A DNA stretch of 64,000 bases from Bacillota bacterium (GTDB lineage: Bacteria; Bacillota; Clostridia; Lachnospirales; Lachnospiraceae). The stretch is taken from NCBI GenBank assembly GCA_023434365.1, contig JAEYSV010000029.1:22112-86111 (forward strand), given 5' to 3'. Below are positions 43,286 through 52,204 of this stretch, piece after piece (the stretch's first letter is position 1; each line of letters starts with the position of its first letter). A program made the translations under genes and the position numbers. The notes beneath the pieces are model-generated. The model was given only the letters and a program-made list of their open reading frames with translations. It made no database searches and was not told the origin of the DNA.

Positions 43286-44515
43286 TTAATTGCTTATATA
43301 ACTAACTACTTTCACTGGACGTCGATAATTGTACCTAGTAATTCTAACTCCGTGTTTTTCACTACTTGAACTAATTACTTTTCCATTACCAATATAGATA
43401 CCAACATGATTAATCGTTCCATTTCTATCATAGAAGATCAAATCTCCAGGTTGCATAGTGTTAACAGTTACTCTTCTTCCACTCGCAGCTTGGGACCTGG
43501 AATCTCTTGGTATACGTATTCCATTATCTCTAAATATCGATTGGGTATAGCCAGAGCAATCCGCTCCGTATGTTAGGCTTGTCCCCCCCCATTTGTATGG
43601 GTTGCCTTCAAAACGTAGTGCATAATTTACTATTTGTTTACGAATTGAGGAGGTCTTTGCAATGGTCGTATTATTCACACTATTAGTTATTGGGGCTTTT
43701 TTAACAGCATTTGCTTTCTCACGCGCAGCAGCTTCCATTCTAGCTTGTTCTGCTGCTTTTCTGGCTTTCTCTTCTGCGATACGTTCTTGTTCTGCTGCTT
43801 TTCTAGCCTGTTCTGCTGCAATACGTTCCTGTTCAGCCACTATTCTAGCTTGTTCTGCTGCAATACGTTCCTGTTCCTCTTCAATTGACTCAGCCTCATT
43901 ATATTCATCACGTATTTCTACATAATCCGTTGATACATAACCTATCCTGTTTTCTTCTAAAACAATTTTTGCCCAGCCATCCACTACTTCTTTTACAATA
44001 AACTCGGTTCCATTTGGTACGAGTGTTAAGGTAACTGACTCTAAGGATGCACTTTCTCGTACTTTCAATGTTGTTGCATTAACACGAGCAATTCTATTAA
44101 CTAATTTCTCTGTTAATTGCTGTGCTTCTTCGCCTATCACAAGGTATTCACCTTTTATGTAGCCAGTGACTGATCCCGACTGTACTTGATACCAATCATC
44201 AACTTGATTAATTATTGTTGCTGAAAAGTTATGATAGAGTTTTCCAAGAATTTCGCCTTCCTCACTTGGAGTATTGCGAATATTTACATAATTTGCTACC
44301 TGTGCAAATGATATCCCTCGATATGGGCTGACTGTTTCTGCTAATAGAAAGTCTTCTATCACATTCGCATCATTTTCTTCACTCTGGAAAAAGTTATATA
44401 ACATTACATCAATACCTGCTATAGGCGTTTCTTCTGCTTTAATAACTGTATTTTGAGATGCAAGGGCAAAAGTACCAATCATGCAATAGGTTAATATCTT
44501 ATGTTTCTTTCTCAT
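43286..44515 (-). CDS. Secreted SH3-NlpC/P60 cell-wall hydrolase
   Basis: A 409-residue secreted protein. A signal peptide (MRKKHKILTYCMIGTFALAS, cleaved near residue 27) is followed by two bacterial SH3 domains (about 68-120 and 145-200), a long Ala/Glu/Arg coiled coil (about 212-268, AEQERIAAEQ-type repeats), and a C-terminal NlpC/P60 endopeptidase (about 292-409). Active-site residues: Cys in GADCSGYTQ, His in TINHVGIYIGN, and a third polar residue in SSEKHGVR. It likely cuts stem peptides in peptidoglycan (gamma-D-Glu-diaminopimelate type). GGAGG lies 7 nt before the ATG. The coiled coil probably spaces the enzyme from the wall. Confidence 0.9.
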   Translation of the reverse strand: MRKKHKILTYCMIGTFALASQNTVIKAEETPIAGIDVMLYNFFQSEENDANVIEDFLLAETVSPYRGISFAQVANYVNIRNTPSEEGEILGKLYHNFSATIINQVDDWYQVQSGSVTGYIKGEYLVIGEEAQQLTEKLVNRIARVNATTLKVRESASLESVTLTLVPNGTEFIVKEVVDGWAKIVLEENRIGYVSTDYVEIRDEYNEAESIEEEQERIAAEQARIVAEQERIAAEQARKAAEQERIAEEKARKAAEQARMEAAAREKANAVKKAPITNSVNNTTIAKTSSIRKQIVNYALRFEGNPYKWGGTSLTYGADCSGYTQSIFRDNGIRIPRDSRSQAASGRRVTVNTMQPGDLIFYDRNGTINHVGIYIGNGKVISSSSEKHGVRITRYNYRRPVKVVSYISN

Positions 44516-44684
44516 TTGAACCTCCGAATTTATTACGCATTTGTTAAATATGTTACAAAATTATTATAACTTCTTTATGTGGAGATTACATGGAGAAACT
44601 GATTTTACAGGTTGGTAACATTAGGTTATTGTGTGAAAACTAGCAATATCTGAGGATAATCCCCTCCCTAATTGCAACTCTTCA

Positions 44685-44713
44685 TTGACGAATATGTTAC
44701 TAAGCTATATAAT
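44685..44713 (+). promoter_or_regulatory. Sigma-A promoter of the GGDEF-EAL gene
   Basis: TTGACG (44685-44690), 17 nt, TATAAT (44708-44713), giving a leader of about 115 nt. The rest of the gap 44516-44834 holds the weak promoter of the leftward NlpC/P60 gene and no other feature I can support. Confidence 0.7.
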
Positions 44714-44834
44714 AGTTAATAATTTATGAATATTTTTCCATCATTTTCGTAAGTAGTCAAGCTGACTTTCGCATTCTGCTTTGCTACAAACTCATAACCT
44801 ATCACACCAAGATAAAAGAATAGACGAGGGCCTT

Positions 44835-47387
44835 ATGATAAAAAAAATTACTCTCTTTTTCGTTTTTCTTTTTGTTTACCTAATACCAACGACATCTGCA
44901 TTGCCTGTATCTGTACATGCCTCAGAGGAAAATAAAAACATCTTGATTCTTAACTCTTATCATAGCGGATTTACCTGGACAGATAATCAAACTCAAGGTA
45001 TCATTTCCTCCTTTACTGAGTCATCCATCGCTTGTAATATCTCAGCGGAATATCTAGATTGGAAACGCTATCCCTATGAAGAGTATTTATCGAACATTTA
45101 CAATAATCTTAAGCTGAAATATTCTAATAAAAAAATAGATGTTCTCATCTGTACCGACGATGCAGCATTTTCCTTTGCAACCAAGTATAGAAAAGAACTT
45201 TTTTCTGATGCACCGATTGTTTTTTCCGGGATTAATTCAGAAGGTCTTACAGAACTCGGTTCAGGAATATCTAATTATACTGGAGTACTTGAACAAATTG
45301 ACCCATTTTCCACTATTCAGATTGCCAAGAACCTTAATCCATCTCTTGATACCATCTACCTAGTCTACGAAGATACAGAAAGTGGTCTTTCTACAGGTGA
45401 GATCTGCATCCAAGCTGCCAAACAAGTAGATAAAAATCTAAATGTTATTTCATTAAATAAATTGCATTCAAGTGATATCCTAGATGCGGTGAAACAGGCA
45501 GATAGCAATTCTATCATCCTTATGACTACATTTTCCCTAGATTATGACAAGCAATATCTTTCACATGAACATTTTTGTATGGAACTTAGTCACACATCTA
45601 GTGCCCCGCTCTACCACCTTTATGATTTTGGACTGAATCACGGAGTCCTTGGAGGTCGCCTTACTAGTGGAAGAATGCAAGGGGAATCTGCCGGCAAACT
45701 TGCGCTTCGTGTATTGCATGGCGAAGAGGCTTCTTCAATACCTGTTATAAAAGATGATACGAATCAATATATGTTTGACTACACCTTACTCAAGAAATAT
45801 GATATTGCTATCAAAGATTTGCCTAATGGCAGCACTTTAATTAACGAACCTTTCTCTTTTATTAAAACATACAAGAACCTGGTAATATCAGTGGTCACTA
45901 TGTTTATCCTGCTCTTTATCTTCACTCTGATTCTACTTATCTATATTAAGAAAATTAAAACAATGAAGATAACACTTGAAGATAACAATATAGAGCTCAC
46001 GAAGCTGAATAACGATTTATCTTCTACTGAAGAAGAAATCAGGAATCATTATATTGAACTATCTAACGCTCACTTGCAGTTGAAAGAGCGTAATGATGAA
46101 CTTTTTTATCATGCTCATCATGATACCCTCACTGGATTGAAAAACCGTCATTGTTTGCATGAAGAAGTTGAAAGCCTCCTAAAGGACCATGCAAAAAAAT
46201 CAGCGCTGCTATTTATCGATATGGATAATTTCAAGTTTGTCAATGATGCGCTCGGACACAATATTGGAGATGATCTGATAATCCAGGTGAGTAACCGTCT
46301 GGCCTCTTATAGCTCCAAAGACCGTTTCCTGTTCCGATTAGGCGGAGATGAATTTGTGTTCTTCCTCTATGACATAAGCAATAAAAATGAGGCATACAAA
46401 TTTGCATCTGATATAATTAAGAATTTCTCCAGCCCTTTTAGAATTCAGGAAAACACGCTTATGATGACGTTAAGCATTGGCATTTCCTTATTTCCTGATA
46501 ACGGCACTAACATAGATATATTACTTAGAAATGCGGATATGGCAATGTATAAAGTAAAAGATAAGGGACGAAATGGTGTCTCAATGTTTTCTCCAGTGAT
46601 CAAGGAAGAGCTCTTAGAACGAATAAATATCGAAAAATACTTCGACAAAGGGTTAAAAGAACAAGAATTTACCCTCCATTATCAACCTTTAATTACAGCT
46701 AACTCCTGCGAAATTGCTGGGTTTGAAGCACTGGTAAGATGGTGTAGTCCAGAACTAGGAATGCTGTCTCCACTCAAGTTCATTACAATTGCTGAAGAAA
46801 CCGGCTTCATCATTACGTTAGGCGAGTGGATTCTTCGCTCCTCTTGCCAATATATTAAAAAGCTTAATCAGCAACATAATAAAAACTATAAAATATCGGT
46901 AAATATATCAGTAATCCAGTTAATGCAAGACAACTTTGTTACAATGGTACAGGAGATATTAACAGAGCTTTCCTTTCCACCTCATTTGTTGGAGCTAGAA
47001 ATAACAGAATCTGTTATTATGGATTCCTCTGAACTACTCTCCAATAAGTTTCTTGAACTTAGGCAGTTGGGAGTGAGAATTGCATTAGATGATTTTGGTA
47101 CTGGTTACTCCTCTCTAGCTTATTTAAAGCTTATTCCTATCACTACTTTAAAGTTAGACAAACTTTTTATTGACGATATTACTAAACAGGATTCGGAGAT
47201 TCATCTAGCTAATACTCTGATTGATCTTGGACACAAAATGAATCTTACGATTATCGCAGAAGGTGTTGAAACGAAAGAACAGGCTGAGTATCTACGTACT
47301 AACCGCTGCGATTTGATTCAAGGATATTACTACTCAAAGCCACTAAATAGCCAGGCTCTTGAACTATGGTTATCTGAGCATTGTTAA
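44835..47387 (+). CDS. Periplasmic-binding-like sensor GGDEF-EAL protein
   Basis: An 850-residue membrane protein. A signal/anchor helix (1-31) leads to an ABC substrate-binding-like sensor domain (about 35-335, including NILILNSYHSGFTWTDNQTQGI and VFSGINSEGL), then a transmembrane helix (about 356-378), a coiled coil, GGDEF (about 425-580) and EAL (about 595-845). The GGDEF motif is intact (RLGGDEF) but the RxxD I-site is absent. EAL keeps EALVRW, SVNISVIQL, ELEITESV, DDFGTGYSSL, LKLDKLFIDD and AEGVET, so phosphodiesterase activity is likely. Net effect on c-di-GMP is not predictable. The ATG at 44835 has GAGGG 4 nt upstream. Confidence 0.9.
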   Translation: MIKKITLFFVFLFVYLIPTTSALPVSVHASEENKNILILNSYHSGFTWTDNQTQGIISSFTESSIACNISAEYLDWKRYPYEEYLSNIYNNLKLKYSNKKIDVLICTDDAAFSFATKYRKELFSDAPIVFSGINSEGLTELGSGISNYTGVLEQIDPFSTIQIAKNLNPSLDTIYLVYEDTESGLSTGEICIQAAKQVDKNLNVISLNKLHSSDILDAVKQADSNSIILMTTFSLDYDKQYLSHEHFCMELSHTSSAPLYHLYDFGLNHGVLGGRLTSGRMQGESAGKLALRVLHGEEASSIPVIKDDTNQYMFDYTLLKKYDIAIKDLPNGSTLINEPFSFIKTYKNLVISVVTMFILLFIFTLILLIYIKKIKTMKITLEDNNIELTKLNNDLSSTEEEIRNHYIELSNAHLQLKERNDELFYHAHHDTLTGLKNRHCLHEEVESLLKDHAKKSALLFIDMDNFKFVNDALGHNIGDDLIIQVSNRLASYSSKDRFLFRLGGDEFVFFLYDISNKNEAYKFASDIIKNFSSPFRIQENTLMMTLSIGISLFPDNGTNIDILLRNADMAMYKVKDKGRNGVSMFSPVIKEELLERINIEKYFDKGLKEQEFTLHYQPLITANSCEIAGFEALVRWCSPELGMLSPLKFITIAEETGFIITLGEWILRSSCQYIKKLNQQHNKNYKISVNISVIQLMQDNFVTMVQEILTELSFPPHLLELEITESVIMDSSELLSNKFLELRQLGVRIALDDFGTGYSSLAYLKLIPITTLKLDKLFIDDITKQDSEIHLANTLIDLGHKMNLTIIAEGVETKEQAEYLRTNRCDLIQGYYYSKPLNSQALELWLSEHC

Positions 47388-47450
47388 TCTCTAGGCACTA
47401 TAAACTGAAGAGCATAATAATTCGAATGTTTATTACTTTAACATTATAAA

Positions 47451-47514
47451 AAAGAGCATGTGATTATTCTATAAGGAGACCTTGTCTACTATCAGAACTA
47501 ATCACATGCTCTTT
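47451..47514. terminator. Bidirectional terminator between convergent genes
   Basis: AAAGAGCATGTGATTA (47451-47466) pairs perfectly with TAATCACATGCTCTTT (47499-47514), with an inner GGAGAC/GTCT-like stem. The A/T-rich ends give U-tails both ways. Architecture resembles 15539-15600 and 51415-51480. Confidence 0.8.
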
Positions 47515-47532
47515 ATTCTATATCTCAATCAA

Positions 47533-49383
47533 TTAATGACAGCTTGGTAATCCCCCACCACCAGAGAACGAATCCGTTGGTCGGTACGCTAATATTTCCT
47601 CCTTGATTGCATTCTCGTCTATTGACGTAATATCATCTACTACTTTTACGTATCCATATAAACTACTATCTGAAGTAAAGAAATCAAAATCCTGTTCTGG
47701 ATAAAAGTTAACTGGATTCCTTCCCTCCACAACGTTAAGTTGTACATTATATAGTGCGAATATCAGTGTACTATTAGCAAGGCTATCTACTTTGTTACCA
47801 TTTATTATCCATTCAGTTTCTATATCCTTTTGTACTACGATTACAGCAGGAGAAAAACCATTTTCATCAAAAGTAATTGCTACTGTCTGTTTTCCCTCTT
47901 CTGAAATCTTAGCAATGGCTAACTGATCTGTAGATATTTGATAATCAATTACATAGTCCGATTCATCAGTACTGTTTTCTTCTTCGCTGTCAGTACTGCT
48001 ATCAACACTACTATCCACCTCATTTAAGTCATCCACTACTGTAATCTTACTTCGAATCATACCCATCCAACAGCTAAATGGTACGGTACCGCTACTTGTT
48101 GGAGTAAATTCAATCACATTCTCTCCTATTTCGAGATCCTTTTCTAAATCATAGGCTGGAACGATGATACTATTGTTGCAGCCATTTATATCGCCTTGCT
48201 CTGCATTAATGATCCATTTTACTGGCACATCCTTCTGTACAACAATTGGCTCATAACTTCCGGAGGATAATTCTGTAACCACAGTCTGGACCCCGTCTTC
48301 TATGGTAGCAACATTCGCTGTCTGGTTCTGACTCGATGTTGATGGAAATAATGATAGATTTAGCCCGGAGAGGACTGCTCCACTATTAAACATAAAGATA
48401 CCTAGTACGATAACTAATACTGCACTAACTGACATCATTTTACTTGTAAACTTCTTGCTTAAGTAAGAACTGAGTGCACCAAATGCAAACATCAATGGTA
48501 CAGTTCCAACACTGAACAAGAACATAGACATCGCTCCTTTAATAGGGCTTCCGGTAGATAATGCGTAAAGCTGCATTGCCTGCAGTGGTCCACAAGGCAT
48601 TAAACCATTTAAAAGACCAACATATAACGGACTATTGCTATTTTTCTTAGCATTAATTTTTCTAGCGAAAATTTTTGGCATTCTTGGATTCAATTTACGA
48701 AGCCAAGTGAAGGTATTAAGCATATTTAACCCCATGATTACCATAAATACACCAGCAAAAATCTGAACACTTCCCTTCATCACCCCGGAAAGACTTACTA
48801 CCGAACCAAGTGCCCCGATGATACCTCCAATGACTGTATAGGAGATAATTCGACCTATATTGTAAAGTAAACTAGGTTTCATGGCAGTAAACTTACTTCC
48901 TGTCTCTCCCAGTTTTTCGGGATTACTTGTACATTGAGAAAGACAAATTCCCCCACACATTGCAACACAGTGCACTGATGTTAAGAGACCAATGATAAAT
49001 AGCATCCCATAACCCATGCCCTCCTTCGCAATCGGGAAGGAATTAATGATATTTAATAAACCAAAATGCCTTGCGAATACATAAAGAGAAAAAAGAATAA
49101 CAATGATACTAATTGCGTTCATGACACGATCAACTTTACTGTTGTTTCCCTCAGTTTTTTTGCCTTCTTGTTTTTCTACGTGATAATCCAGGTCTTCGAT
49201 TATCTTTTGAATTTGCTCTAATTGAATTGCATTAGAATCATAAGTAATGATAACGGTTCCTTTCGAATAACTAGCATTAACCATTTCAATACCAGATACA
49301 CCCTGAAGCTTACGCTCTATCGTATTTTCACAATTTACACAGGTCATGTTATCGATGTATAAAGTTACTGTAATTGAATTCAA
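47533..49383 (-). CDS. HMA-DsbD_2-cupredoxin fusion, probable copper handling
   Basis: A 616-residue fusion. N-terminal heavy-metal-associated domain with MTCVNC (about 13-18), then a transmembrane DsbD_2/TauE-like domain (about 90-345) whose first helices carry HCVAMCGGICLSQC. Two cupredoxin-like domains follow: the first (about 365-455) ends in CWMGM and has NGCNN, plausible copper ligands; the second (about 490-590) has lost its cysteines. The C terminus ends GGGGLPSCH, a possible extra Cys/His site. The start is TTG, with AGGAGG 9 nt upstream and no ATG in frame before it. Related fusions are linked to copper or thiol-redox transport. It is convergent with the GGDEF-EAL gene. Confidence 0.82.
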   Translation of the reverse strand: MNSITVTLYIDNMTCVNCENTIERKLQGVSGIEMVNASYSKGTVIITYDSNAIQLEQIQKIIEDLDYHVEKQEGKKTEGNNSKVDRVMNAISIIVILFSLYVFARHFGLLNIINSFPIAKEGMGYGMLFIIGLLTSVHCVAMCGGICLSQCTSNPEKLGETGSKFTAMKPSLLYNIGRIISYTVIGGIIGALGSVVSLSGVMKGSVQIFAGVFMVIMGLNMLNTFTWLRKLNPRMPKIFARKINAKKNSNSPLYVGLLNGLMPCGPLQAMQLYALSTGSPIKGAMSMFLFSVGTVPLMFAFGALSSYLSKKFTSKMMSVSAVLVIVLGIFMFNSGAVLSGLNLSLFPSTSSQNQTANVATIEDGVQTVVTELSSGSYEPIVVQKDVPVKWIINAEQGDINGCNNSIIVPAYDLEKDLEIGENVIEFTPTSSGTVPFSCWMGMIRSKITVVDDLNEVDSSVDSSTDSEEENSTDESDYVIDYQISTDQLAIAKISEEGKQTVAITFDENGFSPAVIVVQKDIETEWIINGNKVDSLANSTLIFALYNVQLNVVEGRNPVNFYPEQDFDFFTSDSSLYGYVKVVDDITSIDENAIKEEILAYRPTDSFSGGGGLPSCH

Positions 49384-49474
49384 GGCCTATGACCTCCTCT
49401 TTTCTTAATTCTAATCAATCCTATCATCTTAATATGAAGATATGATGAAGAAGTCAGAATTACCGCGAAAACTG

Positions 49475-49503
49475 TTGACAATCAATTTTTTCACTATTAT
49501 TGT
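49475..49503 (+). promoter_or_regulatory. Promoter of the yibE/F pair
   Basis: TTGACA (49475-49480), 17 nt, TATTGT (49498-49503). Its position inside the longest open frame from 49442 argues that translation actually starts at 49544. Confidence 0.6.
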
Positions 49504-49543
49504 TGTTTTATCTGTATTTACCTGTCAAAGAAAGGTTTCCTAT

Positions 49544-50671
49544 ATGAAAACAATACTACCATCAAAACAACAGCTTCTTCATGGGCTTCGAGTGTTCCTT
49601 CTATTATTAGGCTTAGTTATACTGGCTTTATTAATTGGTCGCAATAATTCCTCGTGGTACAAGACCACCATCGGTAAAATTACATCAATACAGACAAAGC
49701 TAGATACCGATAAAATGACTACTGATTACTCCAATGATAAGCTCTATCAACAGACAATCTCAGTAGAGATTCTAAATGGGGATAAAAATGGAGAAGTGTT
49801 TACTCTAACTAACCAGTTTAGTGAGACAACAGTGATCGAAGAACATTATCGCATCTTCGATCAGCTATTCTTAGAATTAGTATCTCAGGATAAGATAAAT
49901 ATCATTGGCGTAAAACGAGACTCTATCTTGTTACTTTGTTTCATGGTATTTGTTGCACTGGCAATCTACATAGGAAAACGAAAAGGAAGTATGGCCATCC
50001 TTAGCATTGGTATTAACATTCTGATTGTCGTAATCACGATTCCCCTTATCATCAAACGGGAGAATCCTTTGATACTTGGCATTAGTTGTGCTGTTGTTTT
50101 TACCTTTGTATCCTTTCTTTGTATCCACGGCTTAAGTAAGCAATGTAGCGCAGGTATACTTAGCACAATGGTCAGCTTGCTAATTTCCGTGACGCTTGCC
50201 TTTTTAGTATTACGATGGATCCGCCACAACACCTTAGATTATGATCAAATGAACTTCTTAACTTATATTAGCCCTGAACAGATCTTTATGATAGAAATTA
50301 TCCTTGGAGGATTAGGGGCTATTATTGATATTGCCAATACGATGAATACGGCCATTCGCGAATTATGTTTACAAAGTCCTTCCATTACGGCAGATGAATT
50401 GTGGGAAGCTGGAATGGAAATAGGAAAAGATATCATGGGTACCATGACAAATGTTCTATTTTTCGTGTTCTTAGCCGGTAGTATCCCTAACACAATTCTT
50501 TGGTATTGTAATCACGTACCTATGGGTGATGTATTAAATCATTACTTATCCCTTGAGATTGCCAGAGCATTAACAGGAGGAATTAGTGTTATACTTAGTA
50601 TCCCGATTACATTACTCATAGCGATAATCATCCAGAAAGGAGTACCAAGATGGCGGTCAATTTTACATTAG
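49544..50671 (+). CDS. YibE/F family membrane protein
   Basis: A 375-residue polytopic protein of the YibE/F family, about eight transmembrane segments, of unknown biochemical role. N-terminal extracytoplasmic region (about 35-110) follows the first helix; characteristic family stretch is GGLGAIIDIANTMNTAIREL. The start at 49544 (MKTILPSKQQ) is chosen because AAAGG lies 8 nt upstream and the promoter overlaps the longer frame beginning at 49442. Its 3' end overlaps the next gene by 22 nt. Family members are often found in pairs in Gram-positives and were linked by genome context to wall or transport functions, which is not proven. Confidence 0.82.
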   Translation: MKTILPSKQQLLHGLRVFLLLLGLVILALLIGRNNSSWYKTTIGKITSIQTKLDTDKMTTDYSNDKLYQQTISVEILNGDKNGEVFTLTNQFSETTVIEEHYRIFDQLFLELVSQDKINIIGVKRDSILLLCFMVFVALAIYIGKRKGSMAILSIGINILIVVITIPLIIKRENPLILGISCAVVFTFVSFLCIHGLSKQCSAGILSTMVSLLISVTLAFLVLRWIRHNTLDYDQMNFLTYISPEQIFMIEIILGGLGAIIDIANTMNTAIRELCLQSPSITADELWEAGMEIGKDIMGTMTNVLFFVFLAGSIPNTILWYCNHVPMGDVLNHYLSLEIARALTGGISVILSIPITLLIAIIIQKGVPRWRSILH

Positions 50672-51411
50672 CAACAATTCTATTTCTATTGATGTGCATA
50701 ATTGGACGAGAACGAGGCCTCAAGTCCTTTCTCTCCTTACTCTGTAACTTTTTGATATTTTTCTTCATGGTCATTACAATAAGTAAAGGCGCGAACATTT
50801 TCCTGGTTACACTTACTGCTTGTATTTTAGCTAGTTTACTGAATTTATTTATGATTAATGGCAAGAACCTAAAAACGATAGCTGCTTTTTATAGTATTCT
50901 TTTAGTCGTTTCCATTTTGATCGTATTTACTGTCCCAATTGTTTATTTTAGCCACATACAAGGCTTTACAACGGAACTTAGCGATACCTTTATGGTTTTT
51001 GAGACACAGATTCAAGTAAGTTATGAATCCTTAGCCATCTTGGTTGTCATAATGAGTGTAATCGGCGCACTCATTGACGCCGCAATCTCGATTACCTCTT
51101 CCATGTATGAAGTGGTAGTTGTTAACCCTGCCATCAGCAATAAAGAGCTCTATAAAGCCGGGGTCCGTATGGGTCAGGATATCTTAAGTACGAACATCAA
51201 CACCTTATATTTTGCATTTTTAGGTGGTAATGTAGCGTTTTGCATCTGGCTCAATGTTTATCAGTACTCCTTTGGCCAAATGATAAACTACAAAATATTC
51301 GTCGAAGAGATGCTTACACTTATAGTGAGTGGGATTGGTTGTATTCTTGTGATTCCTATTGCCGCTGGCATTTTTACTAGAATGATAAAGAAAAAAGGGC
51401 TGGTACACTAA
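50650..51411 (+). CDS. YibE/F family membrane protein, partner
   Basis: A 253-residue paralogue of the preceding protein, lacking its extracytoplasmic region, with about seven transmembrane segments. The family motif VIGALIDAAISITSSMYEVV parallels that of its neighbour. AAAGGAG lies 7 nt before the ATG at 50650, inside the 3' end of the upstream gene (22-nt overlap), so expression is coupled and a heteromeric complex is plausible. A terminator follows immediately. Confidence 0.82.
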   Translation: MAVNFTLATILFLLMCIIGRERGLKSFLSLLCNFLIFFFMVITISKGANIFLVTLTACILASLLNLFMINGKNLKTIAAFYSILLVVSILIVFTVPIVYFSHIQGFTTELSDTFMVFETQIQVSYESLAILVVIMSVIGALIDAAISITSSMYEVVVVNPAISNKELYKAGVRMGQDILSTNINTLYFAFLGGNVAFCIWLNVYQYSFGQMINYKIFVEEMLTLIVSGIGCILVIPIAAGIFTRMIKKKGLVH

Positions 51412-51414
51412 GCA

Positions 51415-51480
51415 AAAAGCGTGTGAATCATTATCCATCAGAGACATGGTCTCTTTCTGAATAATGATTCACACGCTTTT
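51415..51480. terminator. Bidirectional terminator between yibF and pgmB
   Basis: AAAAGCGTGTGAATCATTAT (51415-51434) pairs perfectly over 20 bp with 51461-51480, with an inner GAGAC/GTCTC stem. It starts 4 nt after the stop of the YibE/F partner, and the leftward pgmB stop is 13 nt away. Confidence 0.88.
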
Positions 51481-51492
51481 CTTATCAAATCA

Positions 51493-52140
51493 TTAATGAA
51501 TGTTGCAAATCTCTAGAAGGTCTGCCAATCCATCAATACTATACGTTGCCGATGAACAACCCATTGCATCACCAACCGCAGCACTGTCCATTCCAGCTGC
51601 ATTGGCAGCTATAATCCCTGATACGGCATCTTCCACTACCAGACAAAACTCTGGGGAAATACTTAAAGCATTGGCTGCATATAAGAATACCTCCGGATCT
51701 GGTTTTGATTTACTAATATTATTTCCGTCCGAAATCGCATCAAAATAATTAGTAACACCAAGCTGCTTTAAAATGATTCGTGCATTTTTACTCGAAGAAC
51801 CAATCGCCAGTTTTATGCCATTCCCTTTAAGTGATTCCAGAGTATTCTTTACCTCAAGGCTCAGATCTTTTGGAGACATCGTCTTGAGATACTCCCTATA
51901 TATCTCATTTTTCTCATTTGCCAGACTCATCTTCTCTTCATCTGATAGCAATGATCCATGGTATCGCTCCAGAATAATTGCAAGACTTTCCATCCTACTT
52001 ATCCCTCTTAACCGATTGTTGATGTCCTCATCAAAATAGATGTTTAACCTATCGGCAAGTTGTTTCCAAGCCAAATAGTGATAATGATCTGTATGACAGA
52101 TAACGCCGTCCAAATCAAATATGATAGCTTTATACTTCAT
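51493..52140 (-). CDS. pgmB: Beta-phosphoglucomutase
   Basis: A 215-residue HAD-superfamily phosphatase/mutase. The nucleophile motif FDLDGVICHTDHYHY (7-21) is of the beta-phosphoglucomutase type, followed by GSSSKN (motif II), the Lys in SKSKPDPEVF and the acidic VVEDAVSGI. It converts beta-D-glucose 1-phosphate to glucose 6-phosphate via the 1,6-bisphosphate. The GH65 phosphorylase gene is 64 nt upstream, and inverting phosphorylases of that family release beta-glucose 1-phosphate, so the two form a pathway. The ATG at 52140 is preceded by AGAAG; a longer frame lacks an RBS. Confidence 0.93.
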   Translation of the reverse strand: MKYKAIIFDLDGVICHTDHYHYLAWKQLADRLNIYFDEDINNRLRGISRMESLAIILERYHGSLLSDEEKMSLANEKNEIYREYLKTMSPKDLSLEVKNTLESLKGNGIKLAIGSSSKNARIILKQLGVTNYFDAISDGNNISKSKPDPEVFLYAANALSISPEFCLVVEDAVSGIIAANAAGMDSAAVGDAMGCSSATYSIDGLADLLEICNIH

Positions 52141-52204
52141 GTTTCTTCTGCCCTTCCCTGTTTCTATCATTAAGCAATGTTAATCTGAGATTGTAAATGC
52201 TATG

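Noticed and set aside
43662..43925. Plus-strand Ala/Ser-rich frame
   Set aside because: It is antisense to the repetitive coiled coil of the NlpC/P60 gene, a common composition artefact.
44714..44834. c-di-GMP riboswitch before the GGDEF-EAL gene
   Set aside because: The leader is about 115 nt but I could not find the conserved GEMM-type core or a paired structure.
49442..49543. N-terminal extension of the first YibE/F protein
   Set aside because: No RBS near its ATG, and a promoter lies inside it; the start at 49544 has a good RBS.
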